From contig NC_011774.1 of the NCBI RefSeq assembly GCF_000021305.1, forward strand, positions 1-64,000: a stretch of DNA of 64,000 nt, written 5' to 3'. The notes beneath the pieces were generated by a model. The model searched no databases and was not told the origin of the DNA. It saw only the letters and a program-made list of their open reading frames with translations. Numbering within the stretch: position 1 is the stretch's first letter; every line of letters starts with the position of its first letter. A program made the position numbers and the translations under genes. The DNA comes from Bacillus cereus G9842. Lineage in GTDB: Bacteria; Bacillota; Bacilli; Bacillales; Bacillaceae_G. Of this stretch, positions 53,494-61,850 are shown piece after piece.

Positions 53494-54771
53494 ATGGCAA
53501 CACATATTGTTAATAACACATATTCTGGTGTTACTAATTACCCAGAAGCACTAACATTAAATGACACTCTTCATTTCAATCCAACGTCTACTGGTCGTTC
53601 AGGGACAATTATGAAGTGGATAGTCCCTATGAACGGAAAATATAAAATTACAGCAGCAGGTGCACAAGGGGGGAAGGGAACAAGCTATACAGCCTCACCA
53701 GGTAGCGGAGCAATTGTGTATGGTACTGTAGAATTAAGAAAAGGGGATGTTATTCATGTCCTAGTTGGACAGCAAGGAGGAGCTTATACTAATGGAGGTG
53801 GTGGCGGTGGTGGTAGTTTTGTTGCCAAAGGAGATACACTTTCTTCGGCTATCCCTCTAATTGTCGGTGGTGGTGGCGGTGGATCATCAGCTGAAAATGC
53901 TTCAAGAGCATACGGAACAAATGCAAGTACAGGACCAACCGGAACATCATCTACCAGTTCTTCCACTCCATATGGAGGTTCATCGGGACAAGGTGGTAAA
54001 TCTATTCCTTCTAGTACGTATCCAGCTGGAGCAGGTGGTGGCTTTTATAGTGACGGACAATCTATTGAATATGCAACACAAAAAGTTGTAAGTTGGGATA
54101 CACCTAATGGCTCAAACACCTATGCACAGGGAGGAAGAAGCTTTGCGCTCGGTGGAGCTGGTGGATATGCTGTAACTTATGCAAAAGGTGCTGACGGTGG
54201 ATTTGGTGGTGGCGGTGGTAATGGTCACTATTCTGGTGGCGGTGGCGGTGGTTACTCCGGTGGTGCATGTGGTTACAACGATAGATATGGAGGTGGCGGT
54301 GGTGGCTCTTATGTATCTGGGGAAAATACATATGGAAGAATAGGAAATACCGGACATGGATATGTAACAATTCAACTTGTTGAATTAGGAAGTATGCCGC
54401 CAACAGTACCAACTAATCTAAAGATAACAGCAAGCACAAATAGTGTATACCTAACAGGTGAAACCATTACAGTATCATGGGATGCATCTACGGATCCGGA
54501 GGGGGATGCAATTACATACGATGTAGATTTCTACAACGGTTCTTCTTGGGTGTCGGTTGCATCAAAGATAACAGATGTATCAGTAGAATATACACTTCCC
54601 GATGGATTAAATATTACAAATGCGAAAATAAGAGTAAGAGCAGTAGATAATAATACGGTTGCATCTGCATATCAGGAGAGTGCTGCCTTTACTGTGCGAA
54701 AACAATTATTACTTATTCAAGATGGTGATATAATAAAAACATATAAAAATAATACATGGCAAACCATATAA
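53494..54771 (+). CDS. Glycine-rich fibre protein with FN3 domain and C-terminal tag, 425 aa
   Basis: Same plan as the preceding gene: Gly_rich domain (GKYKITAAGAQGGKGTSYTA, LRKGDVIHVLVGQQGGAY), extended poly-Gly stretches to about residue 290, FN3-like domain (ITVSWDASTDPEGDAITYDV) and tag LLLIQDGDIIKTYKNNTWQT. It is a paralog in tandem; divergence is greatest in the Gly-rich part, where receptor contacts are expected. AAAGGAGG precedes the ATG. Confidence 0.75.
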   Translation: MATHIVNNTYSGVTNYPEALTLNDTLHFNPTSTGRSGTIMKWIVPMNGKYKITAAGAQGGKGTSYTASPGSGAIVYGTVELRKGDVIHVLVGQQGGAYTNGGGGGGGSFVAKGDTLSSAIPLIVGGGGGGSSAENASRAYGTNASTGPTGTSSTSSSTPYGGSSGQGGKSIPSSTYPAGAGGGFYSDGQSIEYATQKVVSWDTPNGSNTYAQGGRSFALGGAGGYAVTYAKGADGGFGGGGGNGHYSGGGGGGYSGGACGYNDRYGGGGGGSYVSGENTYGRIGNTGHGYVTIQLVELGSMPPTVPTNLKITASTNSVYLTGETITVSWDASTDPEGDAITYDVDFYNGSSWVSVASKITDVSVEYTLPDGLNITNAKIRVRAVDNNTVASAYQESAAFTVRKQLLLIQDGDIIKTYKNNTWQTI

Positions 54772-54783
54772 GGAGGAATGAAT

Positions 54784-55626
54784 ATGCCTACAGTAGATGA
54801 ATTTAAGCAACATGGTATGACAGATTTGAGTGTAATTCCTGAATCAGCATGGAATCAATTAGAATCAGACAATATTAAAATACTAGTGCTCACAAAAGAT
54901 ACAAGTATTAATAGTGCGTCTGTAAATGTAACTGCTATACCAAAGCGACAATTGATTATGCAAGAAACAGATATGATATTTGAGAAGCCTATTAAATCCT
55001 TTACATTAACGGGAACTGTACAAAATGAAAGTGTCCTCAAGATTATTGCATCTAATGACAGTGGAACAACATGGAAAGCATTTAATGGTGTATCTTGGCA
55101 TCCTGTTGATATAAACGACCTAGATGATGTAAAGTCAAAAGGGATGGATATTGCTACATTTAATGGTATTACACAAGTAGCATGGAAGCCCTTTTTATCT
55201 GAAATGAAGTTGCGTTTAGCATATTATTTAGATTTACATGCAGTTACAGATACATTATTAATTGATAAATTAGCATATGAGACAGTGCCAGTTGTAAGCA
55301 ACTCACCAAAATTACATAGCATCAAAATTGAAACAAACAGCTTAACGATTGAGGGACGTTTAAAAGAACTAGAACGAATCAATGCAATTAATATAGCGAA
55401 ACTCAATTTCAAAAGTAATGCATTACTTAAATCAGAAAAATATAAGATGCATGACATGGTAATAGATACATGTGAATCTGATAATATGAAAAATATTGCT
55501 TCTTCAGGTGCAGGAGAAACAAAGCAAGAAGTTGCATTTTCTAATACAACGGAATTAGGCTCAGGTAAGGTATCTGAATTAAGTCTTGCATCGATAACAA
55601 ATATAAAGAAAATAGAGGTGAAATAA
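54784..55626 (+). CDS. Fibre-cassette protein, 280 aa
   Basis: Opens with MPTVDEFKQHGMTDLSVIPE and WNQLESDNIKILVLTKDTS, a unit repeated in the next gene's product (FKDHGMFSLNSITEEQWKAL). The centre is beta-rich (IKSFTLTGTVQNESVLKIIA). Near the C-terminus lies KYKMHDMVIDTCESDNMKNI, a motif also present in the F5/8-type proteins downstream (RYNMKDMIID; KYNMKNMMFD). ATG 54784 is preferred by spacing to AGGAGG. It appears to be an accessory fibre subunit; the exact function is unknown. Confidence 0.7.
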   Translation: MPTVDEFKQHGMTDLSVIPESAWNQLESDNIKILVLTKDTSINSASVNVTAIPKRQLIMQETDMIFEKPIKSFTLTGTVQNESVLKIIASNDSGTTWKAFNGVSWHPVDINDLDDVKSKGMDIATFNGITQVAWKPFLSEMKLRLAYYLDLHAVTDTLLIDKLAYETVPVVSNSPKLHSIKIETNSLTIEGRLKELERINAINIAKLNFKSNALLKSEKYKMHDMVIDTCESDNMKNIASSGAGETKQEVAFSNTTELGSGKVSELSLASITNIKKIEVK

Positions 55627-56685
55627 ATGCCACGTATTGATTTTAATGACAAGGAAATATCTGATGATAACTTGCAAACAATAGGCATAGCAAAATCATC
55701 ACCACCTTGGAGTACAAGCAGTAGTTATAATCCATCTTCATTAAATGATGGGAACAAAAGTAATTCTGATGCTTCTTTTTGGTTTGAAAGAGGAACCACT
55801 TCTGCTTGGATGGGAATTGTGTTTGATTTTCCTGTTCTTATTACAAAAATTAAACCATATGGATTGCCTGATGAGGGTCTTGGGAAGGAGGATTTTATTA
55901 CCTATGTCGAATACCGTGATATAGAAACAAATCAATGGAAGCGAGTAGAAAACAACAATGAGGACAAAGTTAGAATGATTTATGGTCCTATTGACTGTTG
56001 GATATTTTGTAATGGTATTCGCTATTACTTTAAAGATAACGGGGGAATTAGCATTGGGTCAGGAAGTGGCCAAGTTAGATTTACTGAACTTGGAATAACA
56101 GGGTTCAAGATTAATAATATTGATTCTAAATTCGCAGATGTATCAAATGATCCAGTCGGATTATATAATGACGTGAAAATACCTAATATCCAAATGTTTC
56201 TCATTCAATCTGAAAATATAATCAAAAAAATTAATAGCACATGGGAAGATGTAGGCACAGAACCAGTCACATACGAAATGTTTAAAGACCATGGTATGTT
56301 TTCATTAAATAGCATTACAGAGGAACAATGGAAAGCACTCCCGAGTAATTCTAAGATATTAGCTTATACAGAAACTGAAAAACAATTTACAGCAAGCATG
56401 TCACAGCATTATCTCTATAATTCAGAAGATAAATTATATCGTGGAACTGGTATGATAGAGACGGATACAGAAGAGTTACCTACATATCGCAAAACACTTG
56501 TCATAGCGGCAGATCATCAAGAATGTACATTCCAATATTCTTTAGATAACGGAAGTACTTGGAATGCCTTTCAATCAGGGGATGTAATAGATGTCTCAGC
56601 ACAATCTGGTAAGCTGTTTAAAATTCGTATTAATCTACCAACAGATTTAGCAACCTTAACAGCAATCGCTTATGCATGGGCTTAA
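55627..56685 (+). CDS. Fibre-cassette protein with discoidin-like N-terminal half, 352 aa
   Basis: Begins immediately after the upstream stop (TAAATG). Residues 20-170 resemble an F5/8-type C (discoidin) domain or similar jelly-roll (SPPWSTSSSYNPSSLNDGNK, WMGIVFDFPVLITKIKPYG). The C-terminal half has the FKDHGMFSLNSITEEQWKAL unit, then strands (YRKTLVIAADHQECTFQYSL) and LTAIAYAWA. Likely carbohydrate-binding part of a fibre. No N-terminal adapter is present, so it may ride on another fibre protein. Confidence 0.65.
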   Translation: MPRIDFNDKEISDDNLQTIGIAKSSPPWSTSSSYNPSSLNDGNKSNSDASFWFERGTTSAWMGIVFDFPVLITKIKPYGLPDEGLGKEDFITYVEYRDIETNQWKRVENNNEDKVRMIYGPIDCWIFCNGIRYYFKDNGGISIGSGSGQVRFTELGITGFKINNIDSKFADVSNDPVGLYNDVKIPNIQMFLIQSENIIKKINSTWEDVGTEPVTYEMFKDHGMFSLNSITEEQWKALPSNSKILAYTETEKQFTASMSQHYLYNSEDKLYRGTGMIETDTEELPTYRKTLVIAADHQECTFQYSLDNGSTWNAFQSGDVIDVSAQSGKLFKIRINLPTDLATLTAIAYAWA

Positions 56686-56706
56686 CAACAAGAAAGGAGT
56701 GAAACA

Positions 56707-58125
56707 ATGGATATCGTCAGTTATTCTAAAGCAATGCAAGGAAGAAAAAATCTAGACTCACTGAATAGGCGTCTAGGTGTAGGTGACTACAAAAATGGAG
56801 ACAAAGATATAAAAGGAACTTTTGCTACTGTTAAAACTCGTCTAGATGAATTAGAAAAGAAAAGACAAGGATTAATTGATAAAGTAAAGGTTGTTTCAAC
56901 TCAAGAAGGTAGCATCACTAATGATGTTTGGACTTCTAATGTAATTCATTTAGGGGAAGATGCATTGGATTTAAAAGCATTAAAAGTTACAGGATCATTA
57001 ATATCGAAAAGTGGAAACTTAGCAGAAGGCGGTAAGGCTTCTGCTAGTTCATTTAGAAACACTGGAAACAGTTATGTTCCCGCTAATGCGTTTGATGGAA
57101 TGAAAAATGAAGGAGTAGGATGGCAATCATCTGAGAGCGCAACCTTTCCACATTGGATTATGTATGAGTGGGAAGCTGTGACAAAGATAGTAAATAAGTA
57201 TAAAATCAGATCTCGAAAGAATTTGCAGTATGTGAATCAATCACCAAAGAGCTGGGTGTTCAGAGGTCTACCGTTAGGTTCTAATGAATGGGTTGATCTT
57301 GATACACGAGTAAATCAAGTGAACTGGGGAGAGTATGAAGAAAGAGAATACGCTTTTGAAAATAATTCAGGATACAGGGCCTATGCACTAGTTGTTTCGG
57401 AAACAAATGGATTCCAAGAGGGCGGAGTCTTTCCTGTGAATATTGATGAATTGGAGTTTTATTTTGGCAATAATGTGCCAGCGGAATTGCCAAGAGACAA
57501 AGTAAAAGTATCTGTGAAAACAACAGATGATTTTATTGATGTAGGAAATAGTTTTGAAATAGTAAGTAAGTTTTCAAAGAACTTACAAATACAAGTAACT
57601 GTTCTTGATGAAGCGTATAAGTTTAATAATGTGGCAATCTCTTATCAGAATCGTCCATTGCCTAATCGTGTATCAGACTTAGAAACGAGTATCCATGTAA
57701 ATCTCAATAAACATAATTTAAGAGTAAATTCTCTTTTAGATAAAAAACGCTATAACATGAAAGATATGATTATAGATGATTTTGGTGATAGCTCTGGCAT
57801 TGATTTAATAAATTCAAAGAATGTTCTTCATGATCAACAAAATCATAAAGTAACACCAAAGGACAAGACGCAAGCAGCTATTTTGATTACAGCCGTTGAG
57901 TCTGTAGAGACTATTCCTACATTATTTTTATTATCGTCAGTTACTGAAGATAATGGAGAATCCAGTTTAGAATATTATGTATCTCGTAACAATGAATCAT
58001 GGATGAGAATTGAGAAAGATAAGCTTGTTAGTTTAGATAAACTCCCAGAGGGTAAAGAACTGCTTGTTAAGGTCGTTCTAAAAAACGGAAAAGAGCTTCA
58101 TGCAATTTCATACTCATGGTTATAG
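56707..58125 (+). CDS. Fibre protein with adapter and F5/8-type C domain, 472 aa
   Basis: N-terminal adapter MDIVSYSKAMQGRKNLDSLN is like the 112-aa genes, then a coiled-coil segment (VKTRLDELEKKRQGLIDKVK). Residues about 100-260 are an F5/8 type C domain (NLAEGGKASASSFRNTGNSY; a strand, WQSSESATFPHWIMYEWEA). Then RYNMKDMIIDDFGDSSGID and a beta-rich end with LEYYVSRNNESWMRIEKDKL. F5/8C domains bind sugars or lipids; here a cell-surface glycan is the probable target. Confidence 0.75.
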   Translation: MDIVSYSKAMQGRKNLDSLNRRLGVGDYKNGDKDIKGTFATVKTRLDELEKKRQGLIDKVKVVSTQEGSITNDVWTSNVIHLGEDALDLKALKVTGSLISKSGNLAEGGKASASSFRNTGNSYVPANAFDGMKNEGVGWQSSESATFPHWIMYEWEAVTKIVNKYKIRSRKNLQYVNQSPKSWVFRGLPLGSNEWVDLDTRVNQVNWGEYEEREYAFENNSGYRAYALVVSETNGFQEGGVFPVNIDELEFYFGNNVPAELPRDKVKVSVKTTDDFIDVGNSFEIVSKFSKNLQIQVTVLDEAYKFNNVAISYQNRPLPNRVSDLETSIHVNLNKHNLRVNSLLDKKRYNMKDMIIDDFGDSSGIDLINSKNVLHDQQNHKVTPKDKTQAAILITAVESVETIPTLFLLSSVTEDNGESSLEYYVSRNNESWMRIEKDKLVSLDKLPEGKELLVKVVLKNGKELHAISYSWL

Positions 58126-58140
58126 AAAGGATGGTGCTAA

Positions 58141-59229
58141 ATGGATACTATTAGTTATGGTATTGCGAATAAAACCAAGGATGCAGAATCCAGCTTACGT
58201 AATCAAACATTATTTTCTGGTGTAGAAGGTAATTTTATAAACGTAAAAGAGCGTATTGATAACCTGGAAAGATATCTAGAAGGGTTATCATTACGAGCAA
58301 ATCAACTCATTGTTCATGATGCAGTCAACATTATGAAGGCACATGCTAAATTAAATAGTATTGCAAAAACACTAAAATACAATATGAAAAATATGATGTT
58401 TGATGATCTATTAGATGTAAGTGGAATTGATACTGAAAAGAGTAAAGGTTATATTCATAATTCTGAGAAGGGCTCATTAATAACAACTGAAGAATGTGTT
58501 ATTGAAACAACTACTGAAGAGTTAGAGAGTATTCCTTCTAAACTTATTTTAATTGCCAATGTGAAAGTAACACCTGTATCTTCAGATGAAAACTTAATCC
58601 CTAAAATGACTTCCAATACAACTCCTTCTGGAGAAGCGTTTGCAAGTAATACAAATCAAGGAGAAAAAGGAAATGTTTCTGCTTATGAAGCGTTCGATAG
58701 AGACTCTGAAACAAGATGGGGAGGGAACACTTTAACAGGACCTAATCCTAGTTGGATTGGATATAGATTTCCTAATCCAACTTTAGTAGATAAATATATT
58801 GTGGAAGGTTCTAGTGTAGCAGATTCTTATCATATTGAAGATTGGGAGTTTCAAGGAAGTATGGATGGCATCAATTATACAACTCTCCATAGTGTCTCAG
58901 ATGCTACGTTTATAAAGCAGGAAAGAAAAAACTATACCTTTTTAAATAAAGAATTCTACCTATATTATAGAATTCTTATAAAAAAAGCTGTTGATATGAC
59001 TATCCCAAGTCTCACAGGAATAGAAATGATGGGCGCAATCACCAATGAAAATGCTGATAGAATAAATTATTATATTTCTCGTGATAACGGTGAAACTTGG
59101 ATAGGCATTTCACCTGAGGAACTTTTCATATTTGATGATAAGATTCATCCAAAAGAAAAGAAATTAAAATTAAAGATAGAATTACCTGTTAATGTAGAGT
59201 TACAAGATTATTCACTAACATGGATATAA
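58141..59229 (+). CDS. Fibre protein with adapter and F5/8-type C domain, 362 aa
   Basis: N-terminus MDTISYGIANKTKDAESSLR and VKERIDNLERYLEG match the adapter-coiled-coil start of the upstream gene. KYNMKNMMFDDLLDVSGID follows. Residues about 155-310 are an F5/8 type C domain (NVSAYEAFDRDSETRWGGNT; ADSYHIEDWEFQGSMDGINY). The end is INYYISRDNGETWIGISPEE. Compared with its neighbour, the order of the DM-I/F-D motif and the F5/8C domain is swapped, a sign of module shuffling. Confidence 0.75.
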   Translation: MDTISYGIANKTKDAESSLRNQTLFSGVEGNFINVKERIDNLERYLEGLSLRANQLIVHDAVNIMKAHAKLNSIAKTLKYNMKNMMFDDLLDVSGIDTEKSKGYIHNSEKGSLITTEECVIETTTEELESIPSKLILIANVKVTPVSSDENLIPKMTSNTTPSGEAFASNTNQGEKGNVSAYEAFDRDSETRWGGNTLTGPNPSWIGYRFPNPTLVDKYIVEGSSVADSYHIEDWEFQGSMDGINYTTLHSVSDATFIKQERKNYTFLNKEFYLYYRILIKKAVDMTIPSLTGIEMMGAITNENADRINYYISRDNGETWIGISPEELFIFDDKIHPKEKKLKLKIELPVNVELQDYSLTWI

Positions 59230-59370
59230 AACAAAAGAAAGATTTAATATGGATAGAGAACGTATTTCATTTGTATGAGATGATGTAAGGAGAGAAGAGA
59301 ATCTAAAATTTGGGATAAATGAAGAATTTATCAATATATAAAGATCATTTTGATTTATCTTTAAACAATT

Positions 59371-59388
59371 GGATTTCATGTGAAATCC
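59371..59388. repeat. Short perfect hairpin before the second fibre block
   Basis: GGATTTCA pairs with TGAAATCC (2-nt loop) in the gap 59230-59425. The gap has no gene; a 93-codon minus-strand frame there (59215-59496) runs into the next gene and is a shadow. The hairpin may be the relic end of the duplication. Confidence 0.35.
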
Positions 59389-59425
59389 ATAAAAATTCAG
59401 TAAAAATAAAAGAGGAGGCACGATT

Positions 59426-60202
59426 ATGAATAGAATTTCAACAAAGATACAAAAGTATGATTTAGAAGATAGTTTAATCGAAATTATTGATGACATTATT
59501 AAATTAAAAGGGATATATGATACGGTTTATGATCGTTTTATACACATTAATAGTGATTTGTTTGATACAAATACAAAAGCTGTTATTGATGACTTGATTC
59601 GAGGTTATGAGAATGGTGGTATATTAACAATACAGCGCATTGAGAATCTAAAACGAGATTTAGAATCTGCAATTTTGAAAGGCACTACAGACTCTGGAAA
59701 CTATGATGAAAAATTTGAGTATGATGAGCAATATGGAAATATTATACGTCATACTACAACAGGCGATAAAGAAATGATAGTAGAGTATTCTTATCGAGAT
59801 TTAGCATCGGGTGAGCTAAGTAAATCAGTTCAAACATTTGCAAATAATAAAGGACAAAAAGTTACTGTAACAAAAACGTATTCTTATGATCCTAAAGGAA
59901 ATATCACAGGTATTAAAACTAGAACAGAGGTGGACGTAACGGCACCTGCAGATATAAAAGGGTTAGTTGGTAGTTCTCCATCTCAAGGCGTTGTAAATCT
60001 GGAGTGGGTGAATTCTACAGATGCTGACTTAGATAAGATTAATGTTTATATAGATAATATTAAGACGCCACTAGATACCACAAAACGTGCATCCATTGTA
60101 TTGAATGGCATTTCAAATGGAGAACATACATTTACACTTAAATCAGTGGATACAAGTAAAAATGAATCTGTTGGTACATCTGTTACAGTGATTGTGCTAT
60201 AG
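59426..60202 (+). CDS. Fibre-cassette protein with FN3-like C-terminus, copy 2 (258 aa)
   Basis: Near-identical paralog of the product at 48662: same length, same helical front (TKIQKYDLEDSLIEIIDDII), same YD-like strands (TYSYDPKGNITGIKTRTEVD) and FN3-type tail (TAPADIKGLVGSSPSQGVVN). Substitutions are concentrated in the first 60 residues. It begins the second copy of the duplicated three-gene block, behind GAGGAGG. Confidence 0.75.
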   Translation: MNRISTKIQKYDLEDSLIEIIDDIIKLKGIYDTVYDRFIHINSDLFDTNTKAVIDDLIRGYENGGILTIQRIENLKRDLESAILKGTTDSGNYDEKFEYDEQYGNIIRHTTTGDKEMIVEYSYRDLASGELSKSVQTFANNKGQKVTVTKTYSYDPKGNITGIKTRTEVDVTAPADIKGLVGSSPSQGVVNLEWVNSTDADLDKINVYIDNIKTPLDTTKRASIVLNGISNGEHTFTLKSVDTSKNESVGTSVTVIVL

Positions 60203-60213
60203 GAGGGGATACA

Positions 60214-60552
60214 ATGGAGATTATTTCTTTCAGTAAGGCAAGTAAAGTGGCTCAGGAAATTAAACAGCTTAATGAAATGATAGTAGGAAAGGGAGCAGAA
60301 GGTCGATTTGACTCTGTTGATGAGAGGTTAGATTGGATAGAAGCTCAAATATCTAACTTACAAGTTAAAGAGCTTTATGATGTTGATTTAACCAAGGGCA
60401 TGTTTGATGATGCGGAATTTAAAGAAGGAAATATTCAGCTTCGACAAATTGGATCACAAGCATTTGTAGGTTCTGGTACATGGGAATCAGAAGGCGTTGA
60501 CTTAGGAAGCGGCATGCAAAAAGTAACAGGAATAGAAATTAAATTTGGGTAA
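60214..60552 (+). CDS. Short adapter protein of the fibre cassette, copy 2 (112 aa)
   Basis: Paralog of the gene at 49450. It starts MEIISFSKASKVAQEIKQLN and ends ESEGVDLGSGMQKVTGIEIK, with the same length. Differences are spread evenly. It sits between the FN3-containing gene and the propeller gene exactly as in copy 1. Confidence 0.7.
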   Translation: MEIISFSKASKVAQEIKQLNEMIVGKGAEGRFDSVDERLDWIEAQISNLQVKELYDVDLTKGMFDDAEFKEGNIQLRQIGSQAFVGSGTWESEGVDLGSGMQKVTGIEIKFG

Positions 60553-60567
60553 GAAAGGAGAAACAAT

Positions 60568-61800
60568 ATGTCTTTTTTCTTTGGATATGTAGATGTAAAT
60601 AATGATTTATATGTGACTACTGATCAAAGTACAGCACATATGTCACATGGATTTCCAGTTGGTAAATGGACAAAAGCAGCTTCTAATGTAAAAACTGCTG
60701 TCATTAGTAATGAGGACTATGACTATGCTTGTGATGGCTATATTGATATGAATGGCAATCTATATGCTTGGAGAACGAGCATGACACCAACCCTTGTTGA
60801 TACGAATGTAAAGCAAGCGGACTCTTCTGAAGGAGGAAGATTAGCATATGTAAAAAATGATAACACTCTTTGGATGGTGGCAACGGATAGTTCGTTCCAA
60901 AAAGGGCAAATAGCAACAAATGTGGACTACGTTGTATATGCCAATTTTCAATTAGCATATCGGTCACTAGATGGCAATGGATACTTTACAACTAGATCAT
61001 CTCCCATGGATTTTAGTAAAAGCTTTTATTCTGTTGGAGCTGTAAAAAGCATAGCAGCAGGTGGAGCGAATAGTGGTCAAGCTAGATTTTTTTATGTAGG
61101 TAATAACGGAGATTTGTATGCGAACCCTGCTGGTAGTACATCGTATTCATTTACAAAAATAGCTTCAAATGTAATGGCAGTTAAGAAGGCAGGATACTCA
61201 GATTATTTTTATATAACAAATGATAATACTTTGTATGCTGTGAGTACTTCTAATACACATACTGTAATTGCCAGAAATGTTGCAGATTGGTGGTCAAACT
61301 TAGGTTACTCTAGTGGCTTGCTCGCTGTATTTTATACACTTCTTGATAGCCCTACAGTATTAAGAACATTAAACGAAGGAAGTAGTTTTCAAGCATACGC
61401 AAGAACAACACCAACTCCAATCAAGAAGATGGGAAGCTCATATGGAGCACTATCTTATACACGGGTGGAAATAAGCACTTCTGACGATGGTGTTACGTTT
61501 AGTCAATATATTGCATTTAATCCAAGTTTTCTTCCGCAAAAAAGATTCTTAAAGTTCCGTGCAATTATTGATGGAGGAACACAAACGGGAGAGCGCAAGG
61601 TATTTGAATTCGACCAAACAAGCCCTGCAACCAAACTCGTTCTAAATGAGTTCTTATCTACTGCTAGTTCAGACGTAAAGGTAAATGGCATTCATAAAAT
61701 AGATGGCATCCAGAATGATACCTTCACAGATGGCAAACTATTTGAAGTGCCGATTGACCGAACAAAGTATAAATCCATTACCAAAATAGAAGTAGTATAG
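60568..61800 (+). CDS. Beta-propeller-like tail fibre protein, copy 2 (410 aa)
   Basis: Paralog of the product at 49804 (MSFFFGYVDVNNDLYVTTDQ; NLYAWR; NTLWMV; GDLYAN; NTLYAV). The first and last thirds are well conserved, including the C-terminal RTKYKSITKIEVV. The middle, with the propeller loops, has diverged and gained residues. This is the expected pattern if the blade loops contact a receptor. Confidence 0.75.
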   Translation: MSFFFGYVDVNNDLYVTTDQSTAHMSHGFPVGKWTKAASNVKTAVISNEDYDYACDGYIDMNGNLYAWRTSMTPTLVDTNVKQADSSEGGRLAYVKNDNTLWMVATDSSFQKGQIATNVDYVVYANFQLAYRSLDGNGYFTTRSSPMDFSKSFYSVGAVKSIAAGGANSGQARFFYVGNNGDLYANPAGSTSYSFTKIASNVMAVKKAGYSDYFYITNDNTLYAVSTSNTHTVIARNVADWWSNLGYSSGLLAVFYTLLDSPTVLRTLNEGSSFQAYARTTPTPIKKMGSSYGALSYTRVEISTSDDGVTFSQYIAFNPSFLPQKRFLKFRAIIDGGTQTGERKVFEFDQTSPATKLVLNEFLSTASSDVKVNGIHKIDGIQNDTFTDGKLFEVPIDRTKYKSITKIEVV

Positions 61801-61850
61801 GCGATTCATTCTTTGAATGGTCGCCTTTCTTTATGAAAGGAGAAGTGCAA

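Larger units (their letters stand above)
59426..61835 (+). repeat. Duplicated three-gene fibre block, copy 2
   Basis: Second copy of 48662-51036, about 10.8 kb downstream, in direct orientation. Gene lengths are 258, 112 and 410 codons (first copy 258, 112 and 399), with the same spacer hairpin after the propeller gene. The genes in between (51054-59229) are not duplicated. Confidence 0.85.

Noticed and set aside
52725..54412. Several frames in both directions over the Gly-rich fibre genes
   Set aside because: GGN codon runs create long open frames in other phases; the Gly-rich frames have binding sites, domains and the C-terminal tag.
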